NCBI GenBank assembly: GCA_025353765.1
Contig: JANXOD010000035.1
Coordinates: 1-64,000, forward strand
DNA length: 64,000 nucleotides
Source of the DNA: Sphingobacteriales bacterium
GTDB lineage: Bacteria; Bacteroidota; Bacteroidia; Sphingobacteriales; Sphingobacteriaceae
Direction of reading: 5' to 3'
A program made the position numbers and the translations under genes. Shown in pieces: positions 16,174-26,090 of the stretch (the first letter of the stretch is position 1; each line of letters opens with the position of its first letter). The notes under the pieces were generated by a model, which saw nothing but the letters and a program-made list of their open reading frames with translations, was not told where the DNA came from and searched no databases.

Positions 16174-18330
16174 CTAATTTTTCAACAAAACAAAATCAGT
16201 CATTATTTGCAAACTTTCATCCTGTACAAAGTCTATCTGATCTTTCGGTTTCACCTCGTCTTTTTTGAGCGGAGGTAATCCTTTTATTGCACGACGCTGG
16301 TTATCACGAGCCAGGGTTTTAACTTCCTGTTCATCTCGCTCTTTTTTAAGCTGTGCCTCATTTAATGTTATAGAAGTTTCTAAAGCACGCTTACGAAGTT
16401 GCGCAATATCTTCTTCCAAGTTCTTAAACTCACTCGAATTTTTCATACGCTCTTCATGCTTGGCAATCAAAGTTTTTTTAGCATCTGTTAAATTGGCAAA
16501 AGCCTGATACCTACTTGGAGCAATGGTATCCCATGGTAAAGCTGAGGGCTCAGAACTTTCTCCATATTTATCAGCCGGATAAATCATCGGAAATTGAATA
16601 TCCGGCATAACACCTTTATGTTGTGTGCTGCTTCCATTTACACGATAAAATTTAGCCATTGTTAAATTAACCTGGCCAAATTGAGGTGTATTTGCTCCGC
16701 TTCCGGTATCCTTTCCATCCTTACCTTTTGTGGCAGCCATGAGCATTAACTTATCAGCCGGCCCAATTACTTTAGACATATCAATGCCCTGTTGAACGGT
16801 ACCTTTTCCATACGTTTGAGTTCCCATAATTATACCCCGTCCGTAATCCTGAATAGCGCCGGCAAAAATTTCGGACGCAGAAGCACTAAAACGGTCAACC
16901 ATTACGCCCAATGGGCCATCCCATGCTATGGAAGGATCTTCATCTTCATCAACTTCTACACGATTTCTGGCATCACGTACTTGTACTACAGGTCCAGATT
17001 TTATAAATAAGCCGGTAAGACTAATTGCTTCCGGAAGTGAGCCTCCACCATTGCTGCGCAAATCCATTATTACAGCATCTACCTTTTCTTGCTTTAAGGT
17101 ATCCAGTAATAACTTCACATCGCGGGTGGTGCTTTTATAATTGGGATCGCCGGATTGCATGGCTTTAAAGTCTGCATAAAAAGCCGGCAATTGAATGATT
17201 CCAATCTTGTATGTTTTGCCGCCAGAAGTAATAGTTTTCACAATCTTTTTGGCAGACTGATCTTCCAATACTACTTTATCCCGCATCAGTTCTATAATTT
17301 TGGGCGTAGAGGACAGTTTCTGTCCGGCAGGGATTATTTTTAAACGAACCATTGTTCCCTTGGGGCCCTTGATTTTTGTTACGGTTACATCCAATCTCCA
17401 TCCAACAACATCTACGAATTCTCCATCTTTACCTTGTGCTACTGCAATAATCCGGTCGCCTACGTTTAGAGTTTTAGCTTTAAAAGCAGGTCCGCCTGGA
17501 ATAATATCGGTGATTTTTACCACCTCGTCTTCCAATTGTAATCGTGCACCTATTCCTTCAAATGTACGAGCAAGCTCTTCATTAAATTCCTGTGCCTTAG
17601 TAGGAACAAAATAATTAGTATGTGGATCTACTGCACCTGTGAATGCATTCATAAATATTTGAAAAACATCCTGATTGTTAAATTTGGAAGATTGAGCAAT
17701 CAAATTTTCATAACGCTTTTTTAATATCCCTGTATTTTTTGTTGGTGTTGACACCTCACTTTTCTCCGGCTTTTTTTCATTACCCATTGAGTCCAGCCCG
17801 GCGATTTTAAGATTAAGCAACTCGTATTTTACACGCTTTCTCCATAAATCGTTTGCTTCTGTTGTAGATGCTAGCCAAGGCATTTTTTCACGGTCATAGG
17901 TATAGGTTTCATTTTTGGTGAAATCAAATTGACCATTTATTTGACTTAGAACATATTTTATGCGTTCGTTATATCTTTTCTGATATACATTAAATATATA
18001 AAACGGCGCACTTAGATCTCCGGTACGCAAATCATCATCCATGGTATTACGGAATCTTTCAAAATCTTTAATATCGCTTTGCAGGAAATAGTTTTTTCCA
18101 CCATCCAATGCTTTAATATAGTTGTCTAAAATTAGTGATGATAAAGAATCATTGACAGCAACTTTTTTATAATGAAAGTTCTCAATCAGTTTAACCATTT
18201 CTTTGGCTACTACAGCTTGTTGGGCATCCGGTTTGAGATCAGATGCGGTAACAACTGCTTTTATGCGGGGGGCGGCATTGCAGGATAGGGCTGCAACTAT
18301 AAATAAGGCCAGACATATTTTTTTAAGCAT
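16174..18330 (-). CDS. prc: Tail-specific (C-terminal processing) protease, S41 family
   Basis: A periplasmic serine protease of the Prc/Tsp type, which degrades or trims proteins from their C-terminal ends. I chose the ATG at 18330 (MLKKICLALFIVAALSCNAA) because it starts a normal signal peptide; the frame extends 14 codons further upstream. From this start it has 718 residues: an N-terminal helical domain, a PDZ domain (about 235-325, GARLQLEDEVVKITDIIPGG), the S41 core with the catalytic Ser in SASASEIFAG (about 480) and Lys in TYGKGTVQ (about 507), and a C-terminal DUF3340-like helical tail. Monocistronic. Confidence 0.94.
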   Translation of the reverse strand: MLKKICLALFIVAALSCNAAPRIKAVVTASDLKPDAQQAVVAKEMVKLIENFHYKKVAVNDSLSSLILDNYIKALDGGKNYFLQSDIKDFERFRNTMDDDLRTGDLSAPFYIFNVYQKRYNERIKYVLSQINGQFDFTKNETYTYDREKMPWLASTTEANDLWRKRVKYELLNLKIAGLDSMGNEKKPEKSEVSTPTKNTGILKKRYENLIAQSSKFNNQDVFQIFMNAFTGAVDPHTNYFVPTKAQEFNEELARTFEGIGARLQLEDEVVKITDIIPGGPAFKAKTLNVGDRIIAVAQGKDGEFVDVVGWRLDVTVTKIKGPKGTMVRLKIIPAGQKLSSTPKIIELMRDKVVLEDQSAKKIVKTITSGGKTYKIGIIQLPAFYADFKAMQSGDPNYKSTTRDVKLLLDTLKQEKVDAVIMDLRSNGGGSLPEAISLTGLFIKSGPVVQVRDARNRVEVDEDEDPSIAWDGPLGVMVDRFSASASEIFAGAIQDYGRGIIMGTQTYGKGTVQQGIDMSKVIGPADKLMLMAATKGKDGKDTGSGANTPQFGQVNLTMAKFYRVNGSSTQHKGVMPDIQFPMIYPADKYGESSEPSALPWDTIAPSRYQAFANLTDAKKTLIAKHEERMKNSSEFKNLEEDIAQLRKRALETSITLNEAQLKKERDEQEVKTLARDNQRRAIKGLPPLKKDEVKPKDQIDFVQDESLQIMTDFVLLKN

Positions 18331-18400
18331 TTCTTTGAACGATTTTAAATCCAGTGGTGAAACAATATCCATCTATTTTAATACCAAAATTTTCAATAAC

Positions 18401-18431
18401 AAAAAAGAGACAGTTTTTCACTGCCTCTTTG
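18401..18431 (-). terminator. Terminator for the cyanophycin-degradation operon
   Basis: On the minus strand AAAGAGGCAGT and ACTGTCTCTTT form a 10-bp stem with one mismatch, followed by a T-tract (TTTTTT). It lies about 150 bp beyond the isoaspartyl peptidase stop and before the S41 gene. Confidence 0.7.
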
Positions 18432-18583
18432 TAAATAACTTATGCAAAAATAACACAAATTTTTATTCCAAAACGATTTATCATAAGGCTGATACATGAG
18501 TAAACGTAAAAAGTGCAGAATAGTTGGCAGTCCCTGAAATTATTTTAATTATTTGACAAAAAAAGTAGTTGAATAATTATTTA

Positions 18584-19435
18584 TCAATCAAAAACAGCAA
18601 ATTCTGTATCATAAGATGCCCATACCATATAGGGATGAGAGTCAGCATGGTATACTTCGCCTTTGGCAGATATGCCTATTACACCTGCAAAGCCTTCATA
18701 GGGTTTTAATTCTTCAAAAGATTTATCTGTAGCATTTTTAAGAGAAGAACCATCTGTTACCCGCGTAACAATTTTTACAGCTAAAGCTCCGCTTACAATA
18801 TCTTCTCCCACCCCTGTACAGGAAATTCCGGCAAAAGGGTTAGCATAATTACCTGCTACTGTTGCTGAATCACTCACACGGCATGGAATTTCAAATCCTT
18901 TACCCCCTGTAGATGTGGCAGCAGCGAGATTTCCATGTTGATCTAAAGCTACACAACCCACTGTTCCTAAACGGATAGATTCGTTTAATTTCTTTTCATA
19001 TTCTTCCCGCCGTTGTGGGGTTTCTGGATTGTAGTATTCAAATCCATTGTGCCGGGCAAAATCTAAGGCTCCTGAACCACTCAATACACGATCATCGTAA
19101 GCCAGTAATTTATCGGCAATTTGAATTGGGTTTTTAACATCCTCAATATTAATCACACCCGAAAACTTTTGTGTAGTGCCGTCCATTAATCCGGCACTTA
19201 ACCTGATCTTGCCATCACTTTGAATTTGAGAACCAATACCAGCATTAAACAGTTCACAATCTTCCAGTAATGAAACAGCATAAACAACGGTTTCTAAAGC
19301 GGTGTGGGTTTTTAAAAAAACATAAGCATCTTTCACTATTTCTGAAAGTGCATCTTGTTTAGCTTTTTTAACCTCCTGGTTCGTATGCGATTCGCTGAAA
19401 AACCCACCGTGTATTATAATTTTAGGCTGCATCAA
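18584..19435 (-). CDS. iaaA: Isoaspartyl peptidase / L-asparaginase (Ntn hydrolase)
   Basis: A 283-residue plant-type asparaginase that hydrolyses beta-aspartyl dipeptides after cleaving itself into two chains. The N-terminal nucleophile is Thr158 in GTVGCVALD, with the second conserved Thr and Gly residues in AAATSTGG (173-178). In this setting the natural substrate is probably beta-Asp-Arg, the dipeptide released from cyanophycin by cyanophycinase, whose gene overlaps it by 4 bp (stop/start ATGA) immediately upstream. That substrate assignment is from context. The enzyme is slightly shorter than the E. coli homologue (about 320 residues), mainly in the linker before Thr158. Confidence 0.93.
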   Translation of the reverse strand: MMQPKIIIHGGFFSESHTNQEVKKAKQDALSEIVKDAYVFLKTHTALETVVYAVSLLEDCELFNAGIGSQIQSDGKIRLSAGLMDGTTQKFSGVINIEDVKNPIQIADKLLAYDDRVLSGSGALDFARHNGFEYYNPETPQRREEYEKKLNESIRLGTVGCVALDQHGNLAAATSTGGKGFEIPCRVSDSATVAGNYANPFAGISCTGVGEDIVSGALAVKIVTRVTDGSSLKNATDKSFEELKPYEGFAGVIGISAKGEVYHADSHPYMVWASYDTEFAVFD

Positions 19436-20337
19436 TTTCCCTGATCCTTTAAATAAACACCATCTTCCACTTTAATGGCTTTGTTAATAATTAACTGATG
19501 CTTCTCCAAATCATATTTATCAAAAATAGACATGACATGTACTCTTAAACCCTCTATTGAAACCGGTGTTCCCATTTCTACATCGTAAATGCTGGTTTTA
19601 CTAATATAACGCCCATCTACCAAAATGGTTAGTCCGGAGCCGATGGCTTCCATGCAATTTCCTTCTGTTACCAGTAAGCCTGCATCTTCCCCTAAACCTA
19701 TGCCCAACATTCCCGGATTACTCGCTACTGCATAAAATAATCGTCCTATCCGGCCACGCTGAACAAAATGGGTATCAATAATGACGGAATCTATAAAACC
19801 CAAACCGCCCGTAATCTGTACTTCTCCTTTCACCAATGCCTCGCTGCTGCTTCCGCGATAAATCATGTTAGTAGAAGCGGCTGCCGCACCGGCAGAAGTA
19901 CCTGCAATAAGAAAATTTTCTTCCTGGTACTTTTTCTTCAAAATTTGCAAAAATGGAGTGCCTCCGAAAATAGAGCTTAATCGCAATTGATCGCCACCGG
20001 AGAACATAATTACATCGGCTTTACTTATCCGTTTTAAATACTCTTCTTTATTGGCATCTTCCCGGGAACGGATATCCAACACATTCACATTATGAACCTG
20101 TAATTGCTCAAATGATTTAATATAGGCTGCACCAACAATATCGGGTATTTGGGAGGCTGTGGTAATAACCTCCACAATGGATGTTTCTGCCTTGGCAGAT
20201 TCCATAATAATACGCTTTAGAATTCCCCGTTCAAAAAATTTAATATAATGGGGCTGGTTGATGTTTTCGTTATAGTTTAAGGAGCTTCCCAAATCAACAG
20301 CACCACCAATAATAACAAGTTTACCTTTTGGAACCAT
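19432..20337 (-). CDS. cphB: Cyanophycinase
   Basis: A 301-residue serine peptidase of the S51 family, which cleaves cyanophycin (multi-L-arginyl-poly-L-aspartate) to beta-Asp-Arg. The nucleophile elbow is GTSAGA with Ser148. KLVIIGGAVDLGSS at the N-terminus and MFSGGDQLRL at 111-120 are typical. No signal peptide is visible, so it should act on intracellular granules. It is first in an operon with isoaspartyl peptidase and divergent from the synthetase gene (157 bp between starts), which makes the assignment firm. Confidence 0.95.
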   Translation of the reverse strand: MVPKGKLVIIGGAVDLGSSLNYNENINQPHYIKFFERGILKRIIMESAKAETSIVEVITTASQIPDIVGAAYIKSFEQLQVHNVNVLDIRSREDANKEEYLKRISKADVIMFSGGDQLRLSSIFGGTPFLQILKKKYQEENFLIAGTSAGAAAASTNMIYRGSSSEALVKGEVQITGGLGFIDSVIIDTHFVQRGRIGRLFYAVASNPGMLGIGLGEDAGLLVTEGNCMEAIGSGLTILVDGRYISKTSIYDVEMGTPVSIEGLRVHVMSIFDKYDLEKHQLIINKAIKVEDGVYLKDQGN

Positions 20338-20366
20338 AATCTTTTATTAATTTATTTCTCAGCGCT

Positions 20367-20374
20367 CAAATATA
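20367..20374 (-). promoter_or_regulatory. Candidate -7 box for cphB
   Basis: The minus strand reads TATATTTG, a perfect TAnnTTTG match about 30 bp before the cphB ATG, inside the divergent cphB/cphA intergenic region. No -33 TTTG was seen. Confidence 0.4.
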
Positions 20375-20494
20375 TAACCTCGCTATTATAAGTTTAAAGA
20401 TTACTTTCTAAACTTTTCCACAAAAACTTTATATATTGACGCTCCTTAATGTTAAAATTAATTTTATATTCAACAATCATTCCCATAATAGTAT

Positions 20495-23110
20495 ATGAAA
20501 ATTCTTAGCTTACAGGTTCTAAAAGGTCCGAATATTTGGTCGATACGGCGTAAGAAATTAATACAGATGCGTCTCAACCTGGAAGAGCTTGAACAACTTC
20601 CAACCAATAAAATACCCGGCTTCAGAGAGCGGATTGAGCAATTAATGCCCAGTTTGTATGTGCATCGTTGTTCTCCCGGTCATGAAGGAGGTTTTTTTGA
20701 ACGTATTGATGATGGTACCTGGATGGGTCATGTGATTGAACATATTGCGCTTGAGATACAAACTTTAGCAGGAATGGAAACGGGTTTTGGCCGTACCCGG
20801 GAAACTAAAACCAAGGGAATATATAATGTCGTATTTAATTATATTGAGGAAAAAGTAGGTGTTTATGCTGCTGAAGCTGCCGTCCGAATTGCGGAAGCAT
20901 TAATTGCAGGGATTGAATATGATATTGAGAATGATATCATGACGATGAAAAAAATACGTGAACGTGAGCGGTTTGGTCCGAGTACAGGTTCGATTGTGGA
21001 TGAAGCAGTAGCCCGAAAAATTCCTTTCATCCGGTTAAATACAAGTTCATTGGTACAACTGGGTTATGGAAAAAATCAGGTTCGTTTCCGTGCCACCATG
21101 ACTGATAAAACCAGCAGTATTGCGGTAGACCTTGCCGGGAATAAAGATGAAACCAAACGCATTTTGCAAGAACAAGCTATTCCCGTAGCTAAGGGTTTAA
21201 CCATTTCTACAACCGAAGGTTTAGATGAGGTATTAGATAAAGTTGGGTTCCCATTGGTATTTAAACCTTTAAATGGCAATCATGGTAAAGGAGCCAGCAT
21301 TAATGTAAAAACAAGGGAAGAGGCTGTTGAAGCATTTGCCTTTGCCCAGCAATACTCCAGCCGTGTTATTGCAGAGCGTTTTATCACTGGTCATGATTTT
21401 AGAGTTTTAGTTATTGATAATCGCATGGTTGCTGCTGCCCAGCGGGTTCCGGCTAACGTTGTGGGAGATGGTGTACAGACGGTCCAGCAATTGATTGATA
21501 CTGAAAATAGTGACCCTCGTCGCGGATATGGGCATGAGAATGTGTTAACTGAAATTACGGTTGACCGCGATACGCTAGACCTTTTAGAGAAAAAAGGATA
21601 TAACCTGGAAAGCATCCCATCTAAAAAAGAGATCGTTTTTTTAAAATCTACTGCCAATTTAAGTACGGGCGGTACATCCATAGACGTAACGGATATGGTA
21701 CATCCACAAAATGTATTTATGTGCGAGCGCATTGCCCGTGTAATAGGTTTGGATATCTGCGGGATTGATATTATGGCTAATAACCTCAGCCAACCATTAA
21801 CAGAAAACGGAGGGGTTGTTTTAGAGGTAAACGCTGCGCCGGGTTTCCGTATGCATTTGGCCCCAAGTGAAGGATTGCCCCGTAATGTGGCCGCCCCTGT
21901 GATTGATATGTTGTATCCTCCGGGAAAATCGGCACGTATTCCAATTATTGCCGTTACCGGAACCAATGGGAAAACGACTACCACCCGTTTAATTGCCCAT
22001 ATTGTTAAAAATAATGGTTATAGAGTTGGTTTTACCACATCAGACGGGGTTTATATTCAAAACTCCATGTTGCTGAAAGGTGATACGACCGGGCCAATCA
22101 GTGCTGAATTTGTATTAAAGGACCCAACTGTTGAATTTGCGGTATTAGAAACTGCCCGTGGTGGTATTTTAAGGTCGGGTTTGGGTTTTGGCTATTGTGA
22201 TATCGCGGTGGTTACCAATATCCAGGAAGATCATTTGGGAATATCAGATATTCATTCTTTGGATGATTTAGCACGTGTAAAAGAAGTAGTTGTTGGTGCA
22301 GTAAAACGCGATGGCTGGGCAATTTTAAATGCCGATAATAAGCATTGTGTGAAAATGGGAAAGGATGTACGTTGTAATGTTGCTTATTTCACCTTAGACG
22401 AAAAAAATCCGGTTGTAAAAGACCATTGCCGCAAAGGCGGAATAGCCGCTGTGTATGAAAGCGGATTCATCACCATCAAAAAGGGCGATTGGAAAATACG
22501 AATTGGAAAGGTTACTCATATTCCGATCACGTTTAATGGCACCGTTAGTTTTATGACCCAGAATGTGTTGGCTGCTAGTTTAGCCACTTTTGTTTGGGGA
22601 TTTAAAACGGAAGATATCCGATTATCGCTTGAAACATTCATCCCATCAGCCGCACAAACGCCTGGTCGCATGAATATTTTCGACCTGAAAGACTTTAAGG
22701 TAATGGTAGATTTTGCTCATAATCCGGATGGCTTAAATGGTATTAAAGATTTTTTGGCAACCCTGGATGCGACACATCATACGGGTATCATTTCAGGAAC
22801 AGGTGACCGTCGGGATGAAGATTTGCGGGAGATTGGACGAATTTCTGCCCGCATGTTTGATAATGTCATTATTTGCCAGGAAAAATATCTTCGAGGACGC
22901 ACAGCCGAAAATATCATTGGCCTTTTAGAAGAAGGCTTAAAAGAAGTGAAACCGGGTATTGATATTCAACTAATTCATAAAGCAAAAGAAGCCGCAACCT
23001 ATGCTTTTAAGCATGCTAAGCAAGGTTCTTTTATTACCATAGTTGGCGATTCTGTGACGAATGCGATAGAATTAGTTCAGGATTACCAGGATAAGGAAAT
23101 GGGGCTATAG
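20495..23110 (+). CDS. cphA: Cyanophycin synthetase
   Basis: An 871-residue ligase that builds cyanophycin from Asp and Arg with ATP. The three-part layout is complete: an N-terminal domain (1-160) with the histidine/acidic stretch HVIEHIALE (79-87), an ATP-grasp domain (about 205-480, with FKPLNGNHGKGASIN and VLEVNAAPGFRMH), and a Mur-ligase domain (about 485-871) with the P-loop GTNGKTTT (about 490). The intact Mur P-loop points to the CphA1 type, which uses free amino acids, rather than CphA2. In some CphA1 enzymes the N-domain trims primers; HVIEH could be such a site, but that is inference. Confidence 0.95.
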   Translation: MKILSLQVLKGPNIWSIRRKKLIQMRLNLEELEQLPTNKIPGFRERIEQLMPSLYVHRCSPGHEGGFFERIDDGTWMGHVIEHIALEIQTLAGMETGFGRTRETKTKGIYNVVFNYIEEKVGVYAAEAAVRIAEALIAGIEYDIENDIMTMKKIRERERFGPSTGSIVDEAVARKIPFIRLNTSSLVQLGYGKNQVRFRATMTDKTSSIAVDLAGNKDETKRILQEQAIPVAKGLTISTTEGLDEVLDKVGFPLVFKPLNGNHGKGASINVKTREEAVEAFAFAQQYSSRVIAERFITGHDFRVLVIDNRMVAAAQRVPANVVGDGVQTVQQLIDTENSDPRRGYGHENVLTEITVDRDTLDLLEKKGYNLESIPSKKEIVFLKSTANLSTGGTSIDVTDMVHPQNVFMCERIARVIGLDICGIDIMANNLSQPLTENGGVVLEVNAAPGFRMHLAPSEGLPRNVAAPVIDMLYPPGKSARIPIIAVTGTNGKTTTTRLIAHIVKNNGYRVGFTTSDGVYIQNSMLLKGDTTGPISAEFVLKDPTVEFAVLETARGGILRSGLGFGYCDIAVVTNIQEDHLGISDIHSLDDLARVKEVVVGAVKRDGWAILNADNKHCVKMGKDVRCNVAYFTLDEKNPVVKDHCRKGGIAAVYESGFITIKKGDWKIRIGKVTHIPITFNGTVSFMTQNVLAASLATFVWGFKTEDIRLSLETFIPSAAQTPGRMNIFDLKDFKVMVDFAHNPDGLNGIKDFLATLDATHHTGIISGTGDRRDEDLREIGRISARMFDNVIICQEKYLRGRTAENIIGLLEEGLKEVKPGIDIQLIHKAKEAATYAFKHAKQGSFITIVGDSVTNAIELVQDYQDKEMGL

Positions 23111-23199
23111 CTTAAATAAAAACTAGCAGTAAGGCATAAGAATCAAGATTTTAAATTACTTTAATATCATAGGTTTAAAATCAGCGTTTATTCTTTAAA

Positions 23200-24480
23200 A
23201 TGGCAACAGTTCCTCCTTTAGCAGAACGTATGCGTCCGGCTTTGCTGGATGATTATGTGGGGCAACAACATTTGGTTGGGTCCCAAGCTATTCTGCGTCT
23301 TGCCATTGAAAGCGGTAACTTGCCTTCGCTTATTTTATGGGGACCCCCGGGAGTTGGAAAAACAACCTTGGCTTATATCATTTCTCACCAGTTGCAACGG
23401 CCGTTTTTTAGCTTAAGTGCTATTAATTCGGGAGTGAAGGATATTCGGGAGGTGATTGATAAAGCCTCCAAACTAAAGGAAGGAAATGAAAACCTGCCTG
23501 TTTTGTTTATTGATGAGATTCATCGTTTTTCTAAATCGCAACAAGATTCTTTATTGGGTGCCGTGGAACGGGGCTTGGTTACGCTTATTGGTGCTACAAC
23601 TGAAAACCCATCGTTTGAAGTGATCTCCGCTTTACTTTCGCGATGTCAGGTTTATATTTTAAAACATTTAAGTGAGGATGACCTGCTGCAACTTCTTGCT
23701 AAAGCTATTGTAGAAGATGAATATCTCAAAAAGAAAAAAATCACGATAAAGGAACATGAAGCCTTGCTTCGCCTTTCCGGCGGAGATGCCAGAAAACTAC
23801 TGAATGTTTTAGAGCTGGTTGTAAATGCAGTTAATAAACCGGAGATCACGATAACTAATGATCTTGTTCTGAAACATGTTCAGCAGAATATGGCTATTTA
23901 TGATAAAGCCGGTGAACAGCATTATGATATCATTTCTGCTTTTATCAAATCTATCCGTGGCAGCGATCCTAATGCTGCCGTTTACTGGCTGGCTCGTATG
24001 ATTGCTGGCGGAGAAGATCCATCCTTTATTGCCCGCAGGTTACTTATTTTGGCTTCTGAAGATATTGGAAATGCAAATCTGAATGCCTTACTTTTAGCCA
24101 ATACCTGTTTCCAAGCAGTTAATGTAATAGGCTGGCCCGAGTCGCGAATCATTTTATCACAAACCGTAACCTATTTGGCTTCCTCTCCTAAAAGCAACGC
24201 CAGTTATGAAGCAATTAATAAAGCACAACAGTTGATTTCAGAAACAGGCGATCAGTCGGTGCCTTTGCATTTAAGAAATGCTCCTACCAAGTTGATGAAG
24301 AACCTGGGTTATGGTAAGGAATATCAATACTCGCATTCGCACGTCGGTAACTTTTCTCCACAGGAATATTTTCCGGAGAAACTTAGCGGGACGTTATTGT
24401 ATGATCCTGGAGAAAATGCGGCTGAAGAAAAGCTTAGGGAACGATTAAAATCTCTTTGGAAAGAGAAATATAAGTATTAA
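23200..24480 (+). CDS. rarA: Replication-associated recombination protein A (RarA/MgsA)
   Basis: A 426-residue AAA+ ATPase acting at stalled replication forks. Walker A GPPGVGKTT (about 48-56) and Walker B LFIDEIHRF (about 104-112) are followed by sensor 1 (LIGATTENPSF) and the C-terminal tetramerisation region (GSDPNAAVYWLARMIAGGED, SHSHVGNFSPQEYFPE). Length and motif order match bacterial RarA. It lies 89 bp downstream of cphA on the same strand, but the gap and lack of functional link suggest independent use. Confidence 0.96.
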   Translation: MATVPPLAERMRPALLDDYVGQQHLVGSQAILRLAIESGNLPSLILWGPPGVGKTTLAYIISHQLQRPFFSLSAINSGVKDIREVIDKASKLKEGNENLPVLFIDEIHRFSKSQQDSLLGAVERGLVTLIGATTENPSFEVISALLSRCQVYILKHLSEDDLLQLLAKAIVEDEYLKKKKITIKEHEALLRLSGGDARKLLNVLELVVNAVNKPEITITNDLVLKHVQQNMAIYDKAGEQHYDIISAFIKSIRGSDPNAAVYWLARMIAGGEDPSFIARRLLILASEDIGNANLNALLLANTCFQAVNVIGWPESRIILSQTVTYLASSPKSNASYEAINKAQQLISETGDQSVPLHLRNAPTKLMKNLGYGKEYQYSHSHVGNFSPQEYFPEKLSGTLLYDPGENAAEEKLRERLKSLWKEKYKY

Positions 24481-24564
24481 TATCTGCCTATTAGGCCTAC
24501 ATTCATAAATACATCTTTAAAGTCTGTTAAGCTTAATTTAACGTAAATGTGCTAAAATGCTTTT

Positions 24565-25536
24565 ATGAAAAAATGGCTTCTATTTATAGTCTGTAATTCT
24601 TTAATTATTCCTGTAGCTTTTGCACAGAAATCTCATTCAAATCTTGCCGATACTGCGGCAAGCCGGGCTAATCAGCAATATATTGAACGGTATAAAGAAA
24701 ATGGCGAATTATCCTATACATCACCTTTAGGTGAGATTGGCGCCCCATCTAAGTATGTGCTGGAAGGTAAGTTAACCACTATTTATATGCTATTAGGTAC
24801 AAAAAAATTGCCTATCGCTTTTGCTGTAATTCCTGATTTTACGGTACGGGTAAGAAATGAAAGATCTGCCGGAGTGAGGACACCCAGTTTCCGGCTCGGA
24901 GGACTTGCTTATTTTCGGCTAAATGAAGATTCAGAGCATTATAAATATGCAGAACTCGGGTTTACACATCACTCTAATGGCCAGGATGGAGATTTTTTAA
25001 ATCCAGATCAATCTATCAATACGGTTAATGGGAATTTTAGCACAAATTATCTCACTGTTTCTTATCGTTATGGAAATTTTACCCGGCATGCTTCCGAAAG
25101 CCGGTTGTATTACTCTTTTAATAACCGTTTTGGTTTAGAGTGGCATAAATGGTTTAACTATGAACAAGGCTTAAAAAACGATTATGGTTTTACACGATTT
25201 CTTTATAATTTTTCTTTACGACGATACATCCGATATGGTCAAAAAGATGAGAAATACCAACAAAACAACTCTGTTAACAGGACACTTGAAAAAGAAGCTC
25301 TTCGATTAAGCCTAGAGATTTCATATGCGGTAAATAAAATGGCGGATTATGAACTTCTGTCTGCCCAAAAAAGGTTGAATACAGAAGTTTCTGTCAATTA
25401 TAGCTTCCCATTTATGCATAATGCTTTTTTTATGCTTGCCAGTGGATATTATGGCGAAGATCCTTATAATATATACTATCGTGATAGATATGGTTATGTT
25501 CGTTTTGGAATATCTACAGGATTAAAGCAGGATTAA
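24565..25536 (+). CDS. pldA: Outer-membrane phospholipase A-like protein
   Basis: A 323-residue barrel with a signal peptide (1-21, LLFIVCNSLIIPVAFAQ). The motif THHSNGQDG puts His135 and Ser137 in the H-x-S arrangement of OmpPLA, the outer-membrane enzyme that removes phospholipids misplaced in the outer leaflet; downstream Asn residues near NGNFSTNYLTVSYRYG may supply the third residue. The C-terminus is a beta-strand ending near GISTGLKQD. Strand-rich throughout. Identification rests on this motif and the architecture. Confidence 0.8.
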   Translation: MKKWLLFIVCNSLIIPVAFAQKSHSNLADTAASRANQQYIERYKENGELSYTSPLGEIGAPSKYVLEGKLTTIYMLLGTKKLPIAFAVIPDFTVRVRNERSAGVRTPSFRLGGLAYFRLNEDSEHYKYAELGFTHHSNGQDGDFLNPDQSINTVNGNFSTNYLTVSYRYGNFTRHASESRLYYSFNNRFGLEWHKWFNYEQGLKNDYGFTRFLYNFSLRRYIRYGQKDEKYQQNNSVNRTLEKEALRLSLEISYAVNKMADYELLSAQKRLNTEVSVNYSFPFMHNAFFMLASGYYGEDPYNIYYRDRYGYVRFGISTGLKQD

Positions 25537-25586
25537 AATAGTAAATTAAGCAGATCAAATTAAGTGTAAGCTTATTTTTATATTTG

Positions 25587-26090
25587 ATGATGGACATTGC
25601 CGGACCCGTATCTTTTACCGCCTACCTTTCTCCCATTGACGGGCCGATGATCCATCATTTGATTATATTGCCGGAAGAAGTTGCGAAAATTTTCAGACAG
25701 CCAAAAGGTGCTGTTCGAATACTATGCTCTATAAAAGGACAAGCAGAATTTCCATGTGCCCTGAATCCAAGAGGAAAAGATTATGTGATTATAGCCAGCC
25801 TCATACTAATTAAGCAGCATGGGTTGCTTTCTGATACCCCTTTCCAAATTACAATTCGCACAGATTTAAATAATGGCTTGCTACTACCCGAAGAATTAGA
25901 GGAAGTTTTGGAACAGGATGATTGGGGAAAACAACTCTTTGAAGCCATGCTGCCAGGCAGAAAAAGAGGTTTTATTTATTATATCCGAACTGCTAAAAGT
26001 GTAGATGTCCGCATTAAACGTGCTTTAGATATTATAGAAAGGCTAAAGAACGGAACATTGTATGTAAACAAAAGTGATACAATGAAGTAA
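25587..26090 (+). CDS. DUF1905 / YdeI-like (OmpD-associated) domain protein
   Basis: A 167-residue cytoplasmic protein. Residues about 5-95 match the DUF1905 beta-barrel fold (VSFTAYLSP..., AVRILCSIKGQAEFPCALNP, PFQITIRTD), and residues about 100-160 match the YdeI/OmpD-associated helical region (LFEAMLPGRKRGFIYYIRTAK, then IKRALDIIERL). The family is common but uncharacterised. Two ATGs stand in tandem at 25587 and 25590; a TTG just upstream is in frame but unnecessary. Confidence 0.85.
   Translation: MMDIAGPVSFTAYLSPIDGPMIHHLIILPEEVAKIFRQPKGAVRILCSIKGQAEFPCALNPRGKDYVIIASLILIKQHGLLSDTPFQITIRTDLNNGLLLPEELEEVLEQDDWGKQLFEAMLPGRKRGFIYYIRTAKSVDVRIKRALDIIERLKNGTLYVNKSDTMK

Noticed and set aside
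25579-25586. Perfect TATATTTG box touching the DUF1905 gene start
   Set aside because: Transcription would start inside the first codons, yet the fold needs residues from the first ATG, so the match is probably chance.
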